From Schizochytrium sp. TIO01 (Eukaryota > Sar > Bigyra > Thraustochytrida > Thraustochytriidae), in assembly GCA_004764695.1 (NCBI GenBank), contig SMSO01000037.1, forward strand, positions 1,410,247-1,474,246: a DNA stretch of 64,000 nucleotides, written 5' to 3'. Positions within the stretch are counted from its first letter, which is position 1, and every line of letters begins with the position of its first letter. Below are positions 51,208 to 61,152 of this stretch, piece by piece. The notes under the pieces are model-generated. The model saw only the letters and a program-made list of their open reading frames with translations, searched no databases and was not told where the DNA came from. The position numbers and the translations under genes are program-made.

Positions 51208-52146
51208 TTGTTGAAGAAAGACATTTCTTCTGTTGCTATGTATTGCCTATGCTGACTAGCCTTAATGAAGCTATCGCTGTTGCTGGGTACCTGCTACCTA
51301 CTGTTTATACTTGCTGTCTGCTGGAGCTTTCTCGTCTCGCTCCTCCTGCTCCCCGCGGCAGTCCCCATTCTGCTCTTCGTCTTTGGCTTTGCTCCAGGCT
51401 CGCTGAGTTGGTTTCCAAGTTTGCTTGCGCCTGAGAGAAGCTGCTTCTCTCGTCGGGTTTCGAGCACTTGAAGGAGAGAAGAACAGACACTCACTTAGGC
51501 CCATGGACTAACGCCTAAGTGGGGGCCACGGACTAAGCAACTCTTAACTCGATGGCTAGCAGCAAACACACCCAGTGCTAGGCAGTAGGTAGGGTAGTAG
51601 GTAGTGGGGTAGGAGGTAGTAGGCACTACCTACTCCACAGCATAGAATTCTTAGATACCTTCCTTTCTTCATTCATAAAATACAGACTAAGCAGGCAGGC
51701 ACAGACAGACAGCAGACGCAGGCTTGGTCAGACACAGACATAGAAAGGCAGGGGGCCGCTGCGTGGTGAACTGGGCTCAAAGACACCTGTTCGTTCGTCT
51801 GGCAGTTCATTTGTTTAACTCATTTATCTGAGTAGTTTATCTATCTATCTATCTATTGTTCCGTCTGGCAGCGATTCTCTTTTGTGCGCGAAGCAATTTT
51901 GAAAATATCACACGAGCTTTCTGCACTTGAAGCAATCATTCACGCTAACAACGGGCCAAGCATAGACGCGAGGAGGTCAGGACAAACGGAAGGCATAACT
52001 TCAATCAACGGAGGGATAAATAAACAGAAACTCAGGAAACAAACGAAGCAACGAGACAGCACCGAAGGGGAAGGAATATCAGTCTAAAAAACCAAGAAGG
52101 TATACATTTCCCATCGATCTGTGCTCCATTTATTTCATACTATGCA

Positions 52147-55100
52147 ATGTTGCAATCTATGCTAAATCCGCTTCAAAAGGTATTTGATGTCCCTTTCAAA
52201 CGAGTCATTAAATTCGCCTTGAAATCCTCCCTCGGACGATTTCTGCAACACGACCTCCACTTTGAGCAGTTCTGTGTAAGTCTTAGCAGCGGACACGCAG
52301 AACTACATGATTTGGAGCTGGATACTGAGGAAATATGTCGTGCTCTTGGGGCAGAGGAGCTTCCGTTTGATTTAGCCTCAGTTCGCGTTGGTCTTGTTCG
52401 CGTTGAGGCTTTTGGTGGCGATGAAGAAGGGCTCTTTGTGCATTTGGCTCGAGTGGAAGTTCATATCCGACCCCGAAATGGACACAAGTCATCCAAAAGT
52501 TCAAAAGATGTGCATACTGTAGATAATGATAAAAACGAATCACAATCGAGCTTCCAGAGCCGGCAGTCTAGGTATTCTCGCAAAGACTCTACAACAAAGC
52601 CTGCAGGAACAGAGGCTGAGCGGAAAAAACCACTCCCTGCTGATCTAGAACTTGAGGACCCAGACATTGACTATGGAGAGTCCCTGGAGACTCCGCTAGA
52701 TTCTGAGCTAAGCCAAGCTGCTATGGATGGCCTCGATACTCTAGGTCGCTGGATCGAAGAATATGCTGCGGGACTACGAATTGAGGCCGTTGATGTAGCA
52801 ATATATGTTTCTGCAGGATCGGCACCTGGCTCAGACATACCGAATTCGGAACAAAAACCTATGCTAATACTGCGATGTCCACGGATGTTGTTTGGAGCTA
52901 CAACAGCGGATGGACCTGATCCTTCCCAGAACAGTGGAGAACCACCCTCCTCCTCGTCAACTGCCGGAAAGTCTAACACAGCGGTGGTGGAAAGATCAAT
53001 CAAGATTGATGAAACCACTTTGCACATTAAATATACCGACTCGATCTCATCAGAGAGCAAAGAACACTGCGTTGCACGCATAAAGAAAGGTACAACTGCA
53101 CAAGTGCGGACAAGCCTACAAAATGATGTGACAATAGTAGTACCCTCTATTTTAGCTGTAATCAATCCAACCTTGTGGAACATTGCTTTGGAGATGGCAG
53201 ACAAGTTCACGAAACATGAAACCCCGTCATCTTCAGTAACAAAGGTAGGGCTGCCCGGAATAACGACGATGAAACCTGCAGCAGCAACGATGACGACTCC
53301 TGTTTCAGGACTGGCAACATCTGTGGCTGAAGATTTAAAGAGACATATTACGAAACAGGGTGGAACAGAAGAAGAAGAAGATTACGATTTTGGCTCTCAC
53401 TCAGATGTTGATGAATTCTTTGATGCTGAGGATGGCTCAAGTGATTCATTTGTAGCAGGAGAGGGGAAAGCCGGCGAGAGTGCTAGTATGCTGTATGGTT
53501 CATTGACATCTACTCCACACCAGGATTTAAACTCCAGCATTGAAAACAACCCGTTATCGATCAGGGTTGTGTTGCAGAGACTACAGGTAGAGTTTATGTA
53601 CAGATCAAGTCAATCATGTGGGTTGCAAACGCCTGCACCAATTCGAAGAGTTCTAGACCGATGGCCTGACGAAGCTGATACAGCAAGTGAAATCGCAACA
53701 AACGTAAGCCCCGCGGACTCGTTCAGCTCTGATTCTGTACTTTTACGGCAACTAAATGGTAATCTTAGTCGTCACGACTCTGAACCCCGTCCTGCTGATC
53801 TCGCAAGGCTCATCCTGCAGGTAGAGGGAGCGCAGTTCGCTGCAAACCTTGCTGAGCAGGGTAATAAATTGCGCGCAAATATTACGCTTCAACGCTTTGG
53901 AGCCTTAGAGTTGCTTCCAAACTGTTCTCATGGATCTCTTTCCAAATCGACTCAGTTTTCCATACACCGTGTACTCGATATGCAACCTAACAAAGACGAG
54001 GTGGCATGCCATGTGGATCTTGTTCGTGGGACGTCTATGCTCGTGCAACTATCTGCTTTAGCATTGAGTTGGGACAACGGGATGGTCGCTCAGCGAATGG
54101 CTGCTTACTTACCTGAACCAAGTCCTCGGGCAGAAGACTCTGAAAGTCAAAACCGGAGACCAGGACCCGCAGCAAATAGCACCAATTTATCGAATGCAAG
54201 CAATTCCAGCGCAGACTTTCATCTTCGCGTAGTCTCCCCACGTGCATTAATTATATTGCGTGTTCCCTCATCACTTCCGAAAGTAAAAGATACAGAACTC
54301 TACGATATGGCTGCAGATTGGCTCCCTGAAGCGATGGTACTTGATATGTGCAACGTGAGTGCGCAAACAGGGTCGGCTGCTCGACAAGAGGAGCCACACC
54401 GATTGGGGATAAACGATGGGAGTGGAGGGATGGGTCGATCTGCATTCTATGATGAAGTAGAGGAACTTCGCAACGTAATTTGGAGTTTAGTGCTTGATTT
54501 TACTCGGGTACGCGCAGGGGTAAAGCAAATCGAAGCAGGAGCATTGCCCTTGCATATCCGTGAAAAACTTCTTGGAAATTCTTCTACATGGGCACTTGTT
54601 GTTGATGGAGCGAACGGAAGTAATTCAGATGCACCCCGCCTTTCAGTAAGCGTTCGGCAGCCGTTTACCAGCCCTATGCAATCTGAGAGAACATCCCTTG
54701 CTGCGTTATCGTTGGCACGCAGATCGCGGCGTGCATTTAAACGCAGAGTGCACCAGCGTCGCGCTCCAGGAGAAGAAGGCGGAAGTCACGCTGACCCTGC
54801 TGGTGATCATGACCTGGACAAAGATCAGGAGCCACCTTTATATGAAGTAATGGAGGCTGTTTCTACGCATGGATTTTGCACTGCTGATACTGCAGTTCGC
54901 TTGCTTTGCCCTGATGCTGTTATGTCAATTGACCGAGTCCAGTATCATAGTCTGAATGCTGCTTTGCAGTTAATTCTTGGATCTTTACCTTCCTTTACAC
55001 GCGGTCTTGAAAATGACTGTGAAGTCAATGCTTATGAGGAAAGAATCATGGAGGATGCACCACAAGAAGGAACTTTTAAATATAAAGAAAAAGAAGATGT

Positions 55101-58100
55101 CTTGTTTAAGCAAGATGAGGAGCCTTTGGTCTATGGGCAAGACCCTCAATCGTTCGATGTACTCACTTCGAGCTTTTGGGATGACGAGGACAACCCTAGC
55201 AATTCAAATAACAGTGAACCAGACATAGCCCGGGGACATGCTGAAGTGTGTGGTGTGGTGTTAAGTCATGCATCAAGCACATTTTTTCAGATGTGCAGTC
55301 GTGGTGGGCGTGTCGAACTCATTGACAAGCTTACTCCTGACTTCGAACTGGATTATTCAGGGTTAGAGCTGATTGTTGTTGACTCCAAAACCATGGCTGA
55401 AGCACAGGATGTGACTCTTCTTGAATCCAGTGCCTCGTATCACTATGGAGGTGGTTCTAGCCTAGAACCCATTTTCCATAGTACAAAATGGGGTCGGAAC
55501 GAAAGTTCTTCGCCCCTTTTGCAGATTTTCATGGATGGAGATCCGCAGCTAGCAGCAAAGAATACCAGCGTTTTGCACGTCTGTGTTGATGGTTTGACGT
55601 TACAGCTCCTTCCTCAATCCCTGTGGCTCCAAAAACTTTCTGACTTTTTGACATCTGCTCCTCCCCCAAATGCAGTAGGTGCTCATGACATGCGAAGCCA
55701 AAAGCCAGCCAGCAACTCAGGAGAGGCTTGCACGTCGCAAGTCCCCCTTGTGAGTTACACAGAAGTCACAATTGAGTTCTTTGATGCGGTAGTAGAATAT
55801 CGGAGCTGCGAAAGGCCTCAAAATATGGCACTAGTTGGTCTCGGTATGGTACGCATGTCATCAAATGTGGCGTCCCCTGTTGTCCGTGATCAGTCTTATC
55901 ACTTGACTGCTAGAGATTTTGCATTATATGTATCGAATGATGCACCTAAGCAAGAACCGTCGCGTATTGGTTATGAATTACTATCTTCAAAGTCAAGCCC
56001 TTTCGCCTCAATTGAAGACTTTGTGGCATCGATGCTTTTCGCTAAAGTGGCATCTCTTGATATGGTCGAGCTATTCATTCGATGCCGAAATCTCTCTGCG
56101 GAGGCTCAAGAGCGTAAGGCGAATCGAATGAGCGCTGATGTCGATGTTGATCCAGACACGGACTATGAGGTTTCGATTCCTAATGTCTCCCTTTACAGTT
56201 GCACAGATTCATTTTGTACCTTGGAAGGCTTGATGCATGACCTTATTGTTGAGCTAAGTGGGCGCAGCCCTGATGTACCCGTACCAAAAGAAGAGGAATC
56301 AACGGATTTCGAGAATCCAATGCTCAAATCTATGGAGTCTCTGGACAACACAATATATTCTGCTGCTACAGAGAACATGCTTGATAATCAAGAAGATGAA
56401 GCAAGGTGCATGGAGTTGCAAGCGCCTAATGTGGTTCGAGAGCCGTTTGCAGAGGCTGAGGATATACCTGATAAGAAAATATCTGACACTGGCGCTCCAG
56501 ATGATGAGCATACCGCATCAGAACTTCGTCACTCATATCTTACACCAACTCTTCCCGATGATCAGTTGTCTGGACCTCAGTTACGTAGTCGACACGCCTA
56601 CGGTCAAGACCCAGATCCTGATGCCATCTTTGTGGATGGATTTTATGCTGTTGATAATGTCAGTGTTGTTCCTGCTAGTACATCGCCATCTGCTGCACTA
56701 ACCAGTGATGTTGGACGTGTCACCGGCAACCAAAAGATCGGCTCACTCACAACACCAGCAGGGAACGAGGGTGTAGGAACTTGGTTTCACATCGAAGAAT
56801 CTGCACCAAACTCATTGGATCACGAGATACTTCATGGTGGTAACACTGATACGGCTGATGAAAATGAAGACGAATTTTCAACAATGGGTAATGAGTTTCT
56901 CATATGGGGAGACCCAACCTCCGGAGCACTTGAGGAGATGGAGCTTGATGAGTGGCCCAAAGTGCAGGTCCCAGATTGTAAAGATCGAGCGCTCTCGTTT
57001 GAAGCAGAAGAAGCTGAAGAGCGCTTAGCAGAAGCACAGGTTCAAGAAGACAGTCGCAGGGCCGCACGAGAGCGCGAGCAGGCGATGGCTGACTTCGCGC
57101 ACTTGTATAAACGAGAGTATCCAGACCAAGTTCTTCAAGCCAGCGGCGACTTTGCGATCCTAGAAACCTCTCCCAGCACGAACACTCAAATCAGAGGCCG
57201 AGTTCAAGAAGGGGTTAGTATAGCAGATGATGACGATGGATCACCTAGCGGTTGGTACGAAGACGTCGAGGTTCGAATTTATCCACACTATATGGGGATT
57301 CCGTTTGAAGCAGGGCCAGGTTCTCATGTTCCAACAGCAGAGGCTCTTGCGGCTCGAATGGAAGGTCGCGCAAGCCTTCGCAGACGTGTTGCGCCTTGTT
57401 CTTCACGTATTGTTGTCAGGGATATTTCTGTGCGTTGGTTCCTGTTTGGTGGCTGTGACTGGAACTCTACTGCTGAAACAGTAGAGCACTCTCGTAAACG
57501 GCGAAAGGAAGGCACAGGCCTCCAAGAGAATTCTGATTATTCGCAAGGCGTACAAGATTCTGGCTCAGGATTATCAACTTCTGCCGTGGCTGGAACATCA
57601 ATTAAAAAGCGCGAACGCCATCCCTTGGCAGGTCGGCAAAATGATCGAAAGCTTGAGATTATTCTTTCGCACGGCACTGCACTTATTACAACTTACGCCA
57701 CAACTACTGTGCGGGGCCCTTGTATTGCAGAAAGTGTCGCTATTGCTGTGCGAGACTTTGGAATCATTGATCACATAGCGAGTTCCGAAATACACACCAT
57801 GGTTGGTGAGTGGATTTCAGACGCAGAGCATCCTCGTATTTCTGGTTCGTCGATGTTACGAGTAGCACTAGATCGCGTTGAGCGCGAGGTGAGGGATTCT
57901 TTATTTGTGCGTGCAAGTATTTTACCTGTCAAGGCTAACCTTGACCAGGATTCTCTTGAATTTCTTCTGGACTACCTTGCTATGCGAGTAGGCACTGATG
58001 GCGCAGCCTTTGCTGAGCCCCGGCAACAGTCGAGTCCACATGGAACCTCAGATACTGACTCACATGAACGCAGCCGTGGCCAGCACCGTCATGGGGGGTC

Positions 58101-59115
58101 ACCTAACAAAGATGATAGTGGAGCGGATGACAGTGACTTGGACGTGATGATGGATGGAGAATCATCTTCTGATGGATGCCTAACGGGAGAAGATGCTGAC
58201 ATCGTCTTAGTTGAGAACACCGATTGGTTCATAGAGAGCGCAGACATCCGTGCGTTTAAGGTAAAGCTGGATTATCGCCCAAAGCGTGTTGATTTGAAGG
58301 GGCTTGTTGCTGGTGATCGAATGGCTTTGGTCAATTTGTTTGCATACGAAGGATTACAAGTGTCTTTACGAAGGGTAGAGCTTGAATCTATTCGTGGCGG
58401 GTGGCGCGAACTCTGGGAGCATGTTCAAGTATCTTGGGCGCATGATGTGCAGCGTCAACGTCATCGCTGTTTGGCTGGCGTATCTTTTCCCCCTATTAAC
58501 AAGGTAGCAACCCTTGGTTCTGGGCTTACTAATCTTGTGTTGATGCCACTTGAGCAGTACCAGAAGGATGGACGGATTGTACATGGAATTCGTCGTGGCA
58601 CAGCTTCATTTGTACGTACAGTTGCAATCGAGGCGCTGGGTACGTTTTCTATGGCCGCTCAGACAGCACAAACATTACTAGAGCACGCTCGGGATGTTCT
58701 TTCGCCGCTGCCTCCAGGTGCTGAGTTTGGAGGTCGCGATAGGCTGATACGTAATAGCATTACGGACCGCGACTCCGATGTTTCCGGAATTTCAAGTGCA
58801 GGACGCGGAGCACCTGGTCTTGTTCCTCCACAAAATGTAAAGGAAGGCTTGGAGCGTGGAGCGGATAGTTTTACTCGTGAAGTGAAACGTGCTGCATTTG
58901 TACTGGTTGCTCTTCCTTATGACGAGCTTCAGAGGACAGGTCCAACAGCTGCTGTTAAGTCAGTTTTGCGGGGAGTCCCTATTGCTGTGATTCGTCCGCT
59001 GATTGGAGCAACCCAAGCCGTTTCAAGTACTTTGATTGGGATTCGAAACTCTGTAGATCCTGATGCGAGAGCAGAGGATGCTCAAAAATACAAGTCACAC
59101 AGTGCGCGGGATTAA
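52147..59115 (+). CDS. ATG2: Autophagy-related protein 2 (bridge-like lipid transfer protein)
   Basis: ATG2 is a rod-shaped lipid channel that moves phospholipids from the ER to the growing autophagosome, working with ATG9 and WIPI/ATG18. It has 2322 residues in one exon (yeast 1592, human about 1940). The chorein N-terminal domain (about 1-115) shows LGRFLQHDLHFEQFCVSLSS and ELHDLELDTEEI, the membrane-extraction end. Long acidic, Ser-rich linkers separate beta-strand segments. The CAD motif lies near 1745-1830 (VVRDISVRWFLFGGCDWN). The C-terminal ATG_C domain (about 2130-2320) shows GIRRGTASFVRTVAIEALG and VPIAVIRPLIGATQAVSSTL followed by IGIRNSVDPDARAEDAQKYK, which matches the family end. 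The start is the first ATG giving the typical hydrophobic helix; a second ATG five bases upstream is out of frame. Confidence 0.95.
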   Translation: MLQSMLNPLQKVFDVPFKRVIKFALKSSLGRFLQHDLHFEQFCVSLSSGHAELHDLELDTEEICRALGAEELPFDLASVRVGLVRVEAFGGDEEGLFVHLARVEVHIRPRNGHKSSKSSKDVHTVDNDKNESQSSFQSRQSRYSRKDSTTKPAGTEAERKKPLPADLELEDPDIDYGESLETPLDSELSQAAMDGLDTLGRWIEEYAAGLRIEAVDVAIYVSAGSAPGSDIPNSEQKPMLILRCPRMLFGATTADGPDPSQNSGEPPSSSSTAGKSNTAVVERSIKIDETTLHIKYTDSISSESKEHCVARIKKGTTAQVRTSLQNDVTIVVPSILAVINPTLWNIALEMADKFTKHETPSSSVTKVGLPGITTMKPAAATMTTPVSGLATSVAEDLKRHITKQGGTEEEEDYDFGSHSDVDEFFDAEDGSSDSFVAGEGKAGESASMLYGSLTSTPHQDLNSSIENNPLSIRVVLQRLQVEFMYRSSQSCGLQTPAPIRRVLDRWPDEADTASEIATNVSPADSFSSDSVLLRQLNGNLSRHDSEPRPADLARLILQVEGAQFAANLAEQGNKLRANITLQRFGALELLPNCSHGSLSKSTQFSIHRVLDMQPNKDEVACHVDLVRGTSMLVQLSALALSWDNGMVAQRMAAYLPEPSPRAEDSESQNRRPGPAANSTNLSNASNSSADFHLRVVSPRALIILRVPSSLPKVKDTELYDMAADWLPEAMVLDMCNVSAQTGSAARQEEPHRLGINDGSGGMGRSAFYDEVEELRNVIWSLVLDFTRVRAGVKQIEAGALPLHIREKLLGNSSTWALVVDGANGSNSDAPRLSVSVRQPFTSPMQSERTSLAALSLARRSRRAFKRRVHQRRAPGEEGGSHADPAGDHDLDKDQEPPLYEVMEAVSTHGFCTADTAVRLLCPDAVMSIDRVQYHSLNAALQLILGSLPSFTRGLENDCEVNAYEERIMEDAPQEGTFKYKEKEDVLFKQDEEPLVYGQDPQSFDVLTSSFWDDEDNPSNSNNSEPDIARGHAEVCGVVLSHASSTFFQMCSRGGRVELIDKLTPDFELDYSGLELIVVDSKTMAEAQDVTLLESSASYHYGGGSSLEPIFHSTKWGRNESSSPLLQIFMDGDPQLAAKNTSVLHVCVDGLTLQLLPQSLWLQKLSDFLTSAPPPNAVGAHDMRSQKPASNSGEACTSQVPLVSYTEVTIEFFDAVVEYRSCERPQNMALVGLGMVRMSSNVASPVVRDQSYHLTARDFALYVSNDAPKQEPSRIGYELLSSKSSPFASIEDFVASMLFAKVASLDMVELFIRCRNLSAEAQERKANRMSADVDVDPDTDYEVSIPNVSLYSCTDSFCTLEGLMHDLIVELSGRSPDVPVPKEEESTDFENPMLKSMESLDNTIYSAATENMLDNQEDEARCMELQAPNVVREPFAEAEDIPDKKISDTGAPDDEHTASELRHSYLTPTLPDDQLSGPQLRSRHAYGQDPDPDAIFVDGFYAVDNVSVVPASTSPSAALTSDVGRVTGNQKIGSLTTPAGNEGVGTWFHIEESAPNSLDHEILHGGNTDTADENEDEFSTMGNEFLIWGDPTSGALEEMELDEWPKVQVPDCKDRALSFEAEEAEERLAEAQVQEDSRRAAREREQAMADFAHLYKREYPDQVLQASGDFAILETSPSTNTQIRGRVQEGVSIADDDDGSPSGWYEDVEVRIYPHYMGIPFEAGPGSHVPTAEALAARMEGRASLRRRVAPCSSRIVVRDISVRWFLFGGCDWNSTAETVEHSRKRRKEGTGLQENSDYSQGVQDSGSGLSTSAVAGTSIKKRERHPLAGRQNDRKLEIILSHGTALITTYATTTVRGPCIAESVAIAVRDFGIIDHIASSEIHTMVGEWISDAEHPRISGSSMLRVALDRVEREVRDSLFVRASILPVKANLDQDSLEFLLDYLAMRVGTDGAAFAEPRQQSSPHGTSDTDSHERSRGQHRHGGSPNKDDSGADDSDLDVMMDGESSSDGCLTGEDADIVLVENTDWFIESADIRAFKVKLDYRPKRVDLKGLVAGDRMALVNLFAYEGLQVSLRRVELESIRGGWRELWEHVQVSWAHDVQRQRHRCLAGVSFPPINKVATLGSGLTNLVLMPLEQYQKDGRIVHGIRRGTASFVRTVAIEALGTFSMAAQTAQTLLEHARDVLSPLPPGAEFGGRDRLIRNSITDRDSDVSGISSAGRGAPGLVPPQNVKEGLERGADSFTREVKRAAFVLVALPYDELQRTGPTAAVKSVLRGVPIAVIRPLIGATQAVSSTLIGIRNSVDPDARAEDAQKYKSHSARD

Positions 59116-61152
59116 TTAGTTGTGATCCCAAGTATACATTGGCGAAATCACTTCAACTAATACGAATATCAGATTCGTTTTGTAAATTTTTACTTTTAGA
59201 GTTTCTGTGTGGGTGTGTGGGTTGCTGGTACTGTACAAAATATGAAATTTTCTATTGGTTAGATTCTGCCCAAGCGGGTTCTGCCAAGAAAAGGCAAAAC
59301 TTTGAATTGGTGAAGTTTTAGGGACTATGATGGGTAGTCAGTCATCTTGTGTAATCAAAATGATGATGGAAAGAACGAACGATCAAGTCAATCGAACCTT
59401 TAATGCAAATAATGAATAAAATACTTTTGTATTGTTTGCTGTGGTGAAATCCAGCTTTCCCCTTATCCCAGCTCTTGTGAAGAATTAAAAAAATGTAGAT
59501 TTGAATAGGACCTATTGAAATATTGCTTTCTTTTTTGTTTCTTGTTTTTAAATCTTCTTCAAGGATACAAATCTGATCATCTGAAAGAAGTACAACTGCC
59601 TCCTGAAATCCTTCTGACTGTATCAATCTATCGGTTGGGTGATTTTGTTTCAATTAGAAACCCTTCTTTTCATGTGCGAAATCGTACAGTGATCAAGAAT
59701 AAAAATATCCTCTAGAGTTTATGGCCATAGTGGAGTTCGGTAGAAAGACTAATTAAGACCAACTGGCCTTCCAAACTCATAGTAGTGCCTACTTTCGAGA
59801 ACTTCTTGCGATTTCAAACTTGACTTACTACTCTTTTTTTACGACTTAGAAAGGTTTTATTTTATTTAATTTAAAAATAAAATAAAAACAAAAAACAAAA
59901 AAGTAGAAAAGAAGCTTAAGATAAGAAACAATAACAAGCAAGAAGAAGGCATGCATTGCGTTTCTATTGGAAAGTTCACGCACGAAAAGATAAAATTCTA
60001 TGGTAGACCGATAACGTGCACTGTAACTTTTGGTAGAGAAGGGTTTAAAACATAAAAATCTACATTCTGTTTTACTTTGATTGTGCAGCGTAAACATTAA
60101 CAAGAAATAGGGCTTACATTCCAGTAAGGAAAAAGGTTATTATGGTGAGATATAGTAGTATGTATGTGGCATGTGTCATTTGGTTTTGTTTTATTTTTGT
60201 TTTCTTAAATCCCCCAAACTATACTTCCGTCTTTCATCTTTTTCTTTTTCAACTATCATGTACTTCATTATTAGGTCTAGAAATTAAAATCTACGAGCTC
60301 AAAGACTCGCGAAAACAGCAGTTGGGGTTCGCGATTGTTAGCAAGTTGCATGCTTTTCACTCTTGAATTGGTGGGCTAGGACTGCCAGCTCGTTTGTAAG
60401 AAATAACCAGAAAATAAAATAAAAGAAAATACACAAAAAGTCATCACAGTACCTTTAATAGACTTCCTTCCAATACTTGAGTGATGCATCTCCAGCAAAA
60501 GAGCTGAACACTCTGAGGGTTTAGGGGACAAAATCACTTAACGCCGATCTAGAGCTTGACAAGGCTACAAGTAGGGACAAATAGCTATGTTACTGTATAT
60601 TGCGAAGCATTTTTTGGAGAATGAACTTGTCACATAAGCAACTGTGATAAGGAAGCTTTCTGTGACGTGCTCTATTCAACTTGACATTTAGCAGGGGCTA
60701 GTTCTTTGCAATCAAATCAATTTATTTGAATAGCACAATAACTGTGTATGCATTACAAGTGAAGTGGTAGAGATTATTTATGAATGAATTGTAGTGTGTG
60801 CTAAAATACGAGCAAGAATTGGGGACTCTGTGTGATCGCATCAACTCCTGCGTGTGAAAGAAAATGTTGTTTGTCTATGTAAGTATATGTATGCATGGAA
60901 GAATGTTCTACCTCCGGAAAAGTTCCACCCTTCCGAGTGTCCTTGATTGGCTTCTTGAAAACAAAAGGACTGGGGAAGTATTATTCATCTACAAAGTCAA
61001 GCGCGAAAGAGCTGGCTAGCTTTTCAAGCTTGGTAAAACTCGAAGCCTCATTAAAAGAGACCTAGGAATACAGCCGTGAGATGGTCTTTGCCACCACTCG
61101 CAGTGTCAATAGGGAATGAGCTGCATGATGCAGGAAAACTTGATAGGCAATC
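59116..61152. other. Convergent gap between ATG2 and the Gln-rich gene
   Basis: 2.0 kb, strongly AT-rich, with an A-rich tract near 59865-59905. Short frames occur on both strands at 59342-59715, neither convincing. Should hold the two 3' UTRs. No gene, RNA or repeat array recognised. Confidence 0.6.

Larger units (their letters stand above)
49283..52146. other. Gap between the aminotransferase and ATG2
   Basis: 2.9 kb with both promoters (the genes diverge). Contents: short frames, a minisatellite and TTC array at 50959-51207, several TAGTAGGTA-type words near 49360 and 51590-51640, GACA-like and CTAT runs near 51700-51855, and a 68-codon GTG-started open stretch just before ATG2 (51884-52087) that is probably ATG2 leader. 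No gene recognised. Confidence 0.55.

Noticed and set aside
50761-51255. 164-codon plus-strand ORF ending in poly-Phe
   Set aside because: Made mostly of the 18-bp and TTC repeats, which stay open in several frames.
51884-52087. 68-codon ORF just upstream of ATG2
   Set aside because: It begins with GTG, has no domain, and is best explained as ATG2 leader sequence.
59342-59715. Overlapping short frames on both strands between ATG2 and the Gln-rich gene
   Set aside because: AT-rich, opposite strands equally open, with no recognisable motif and likely 3' UTR.
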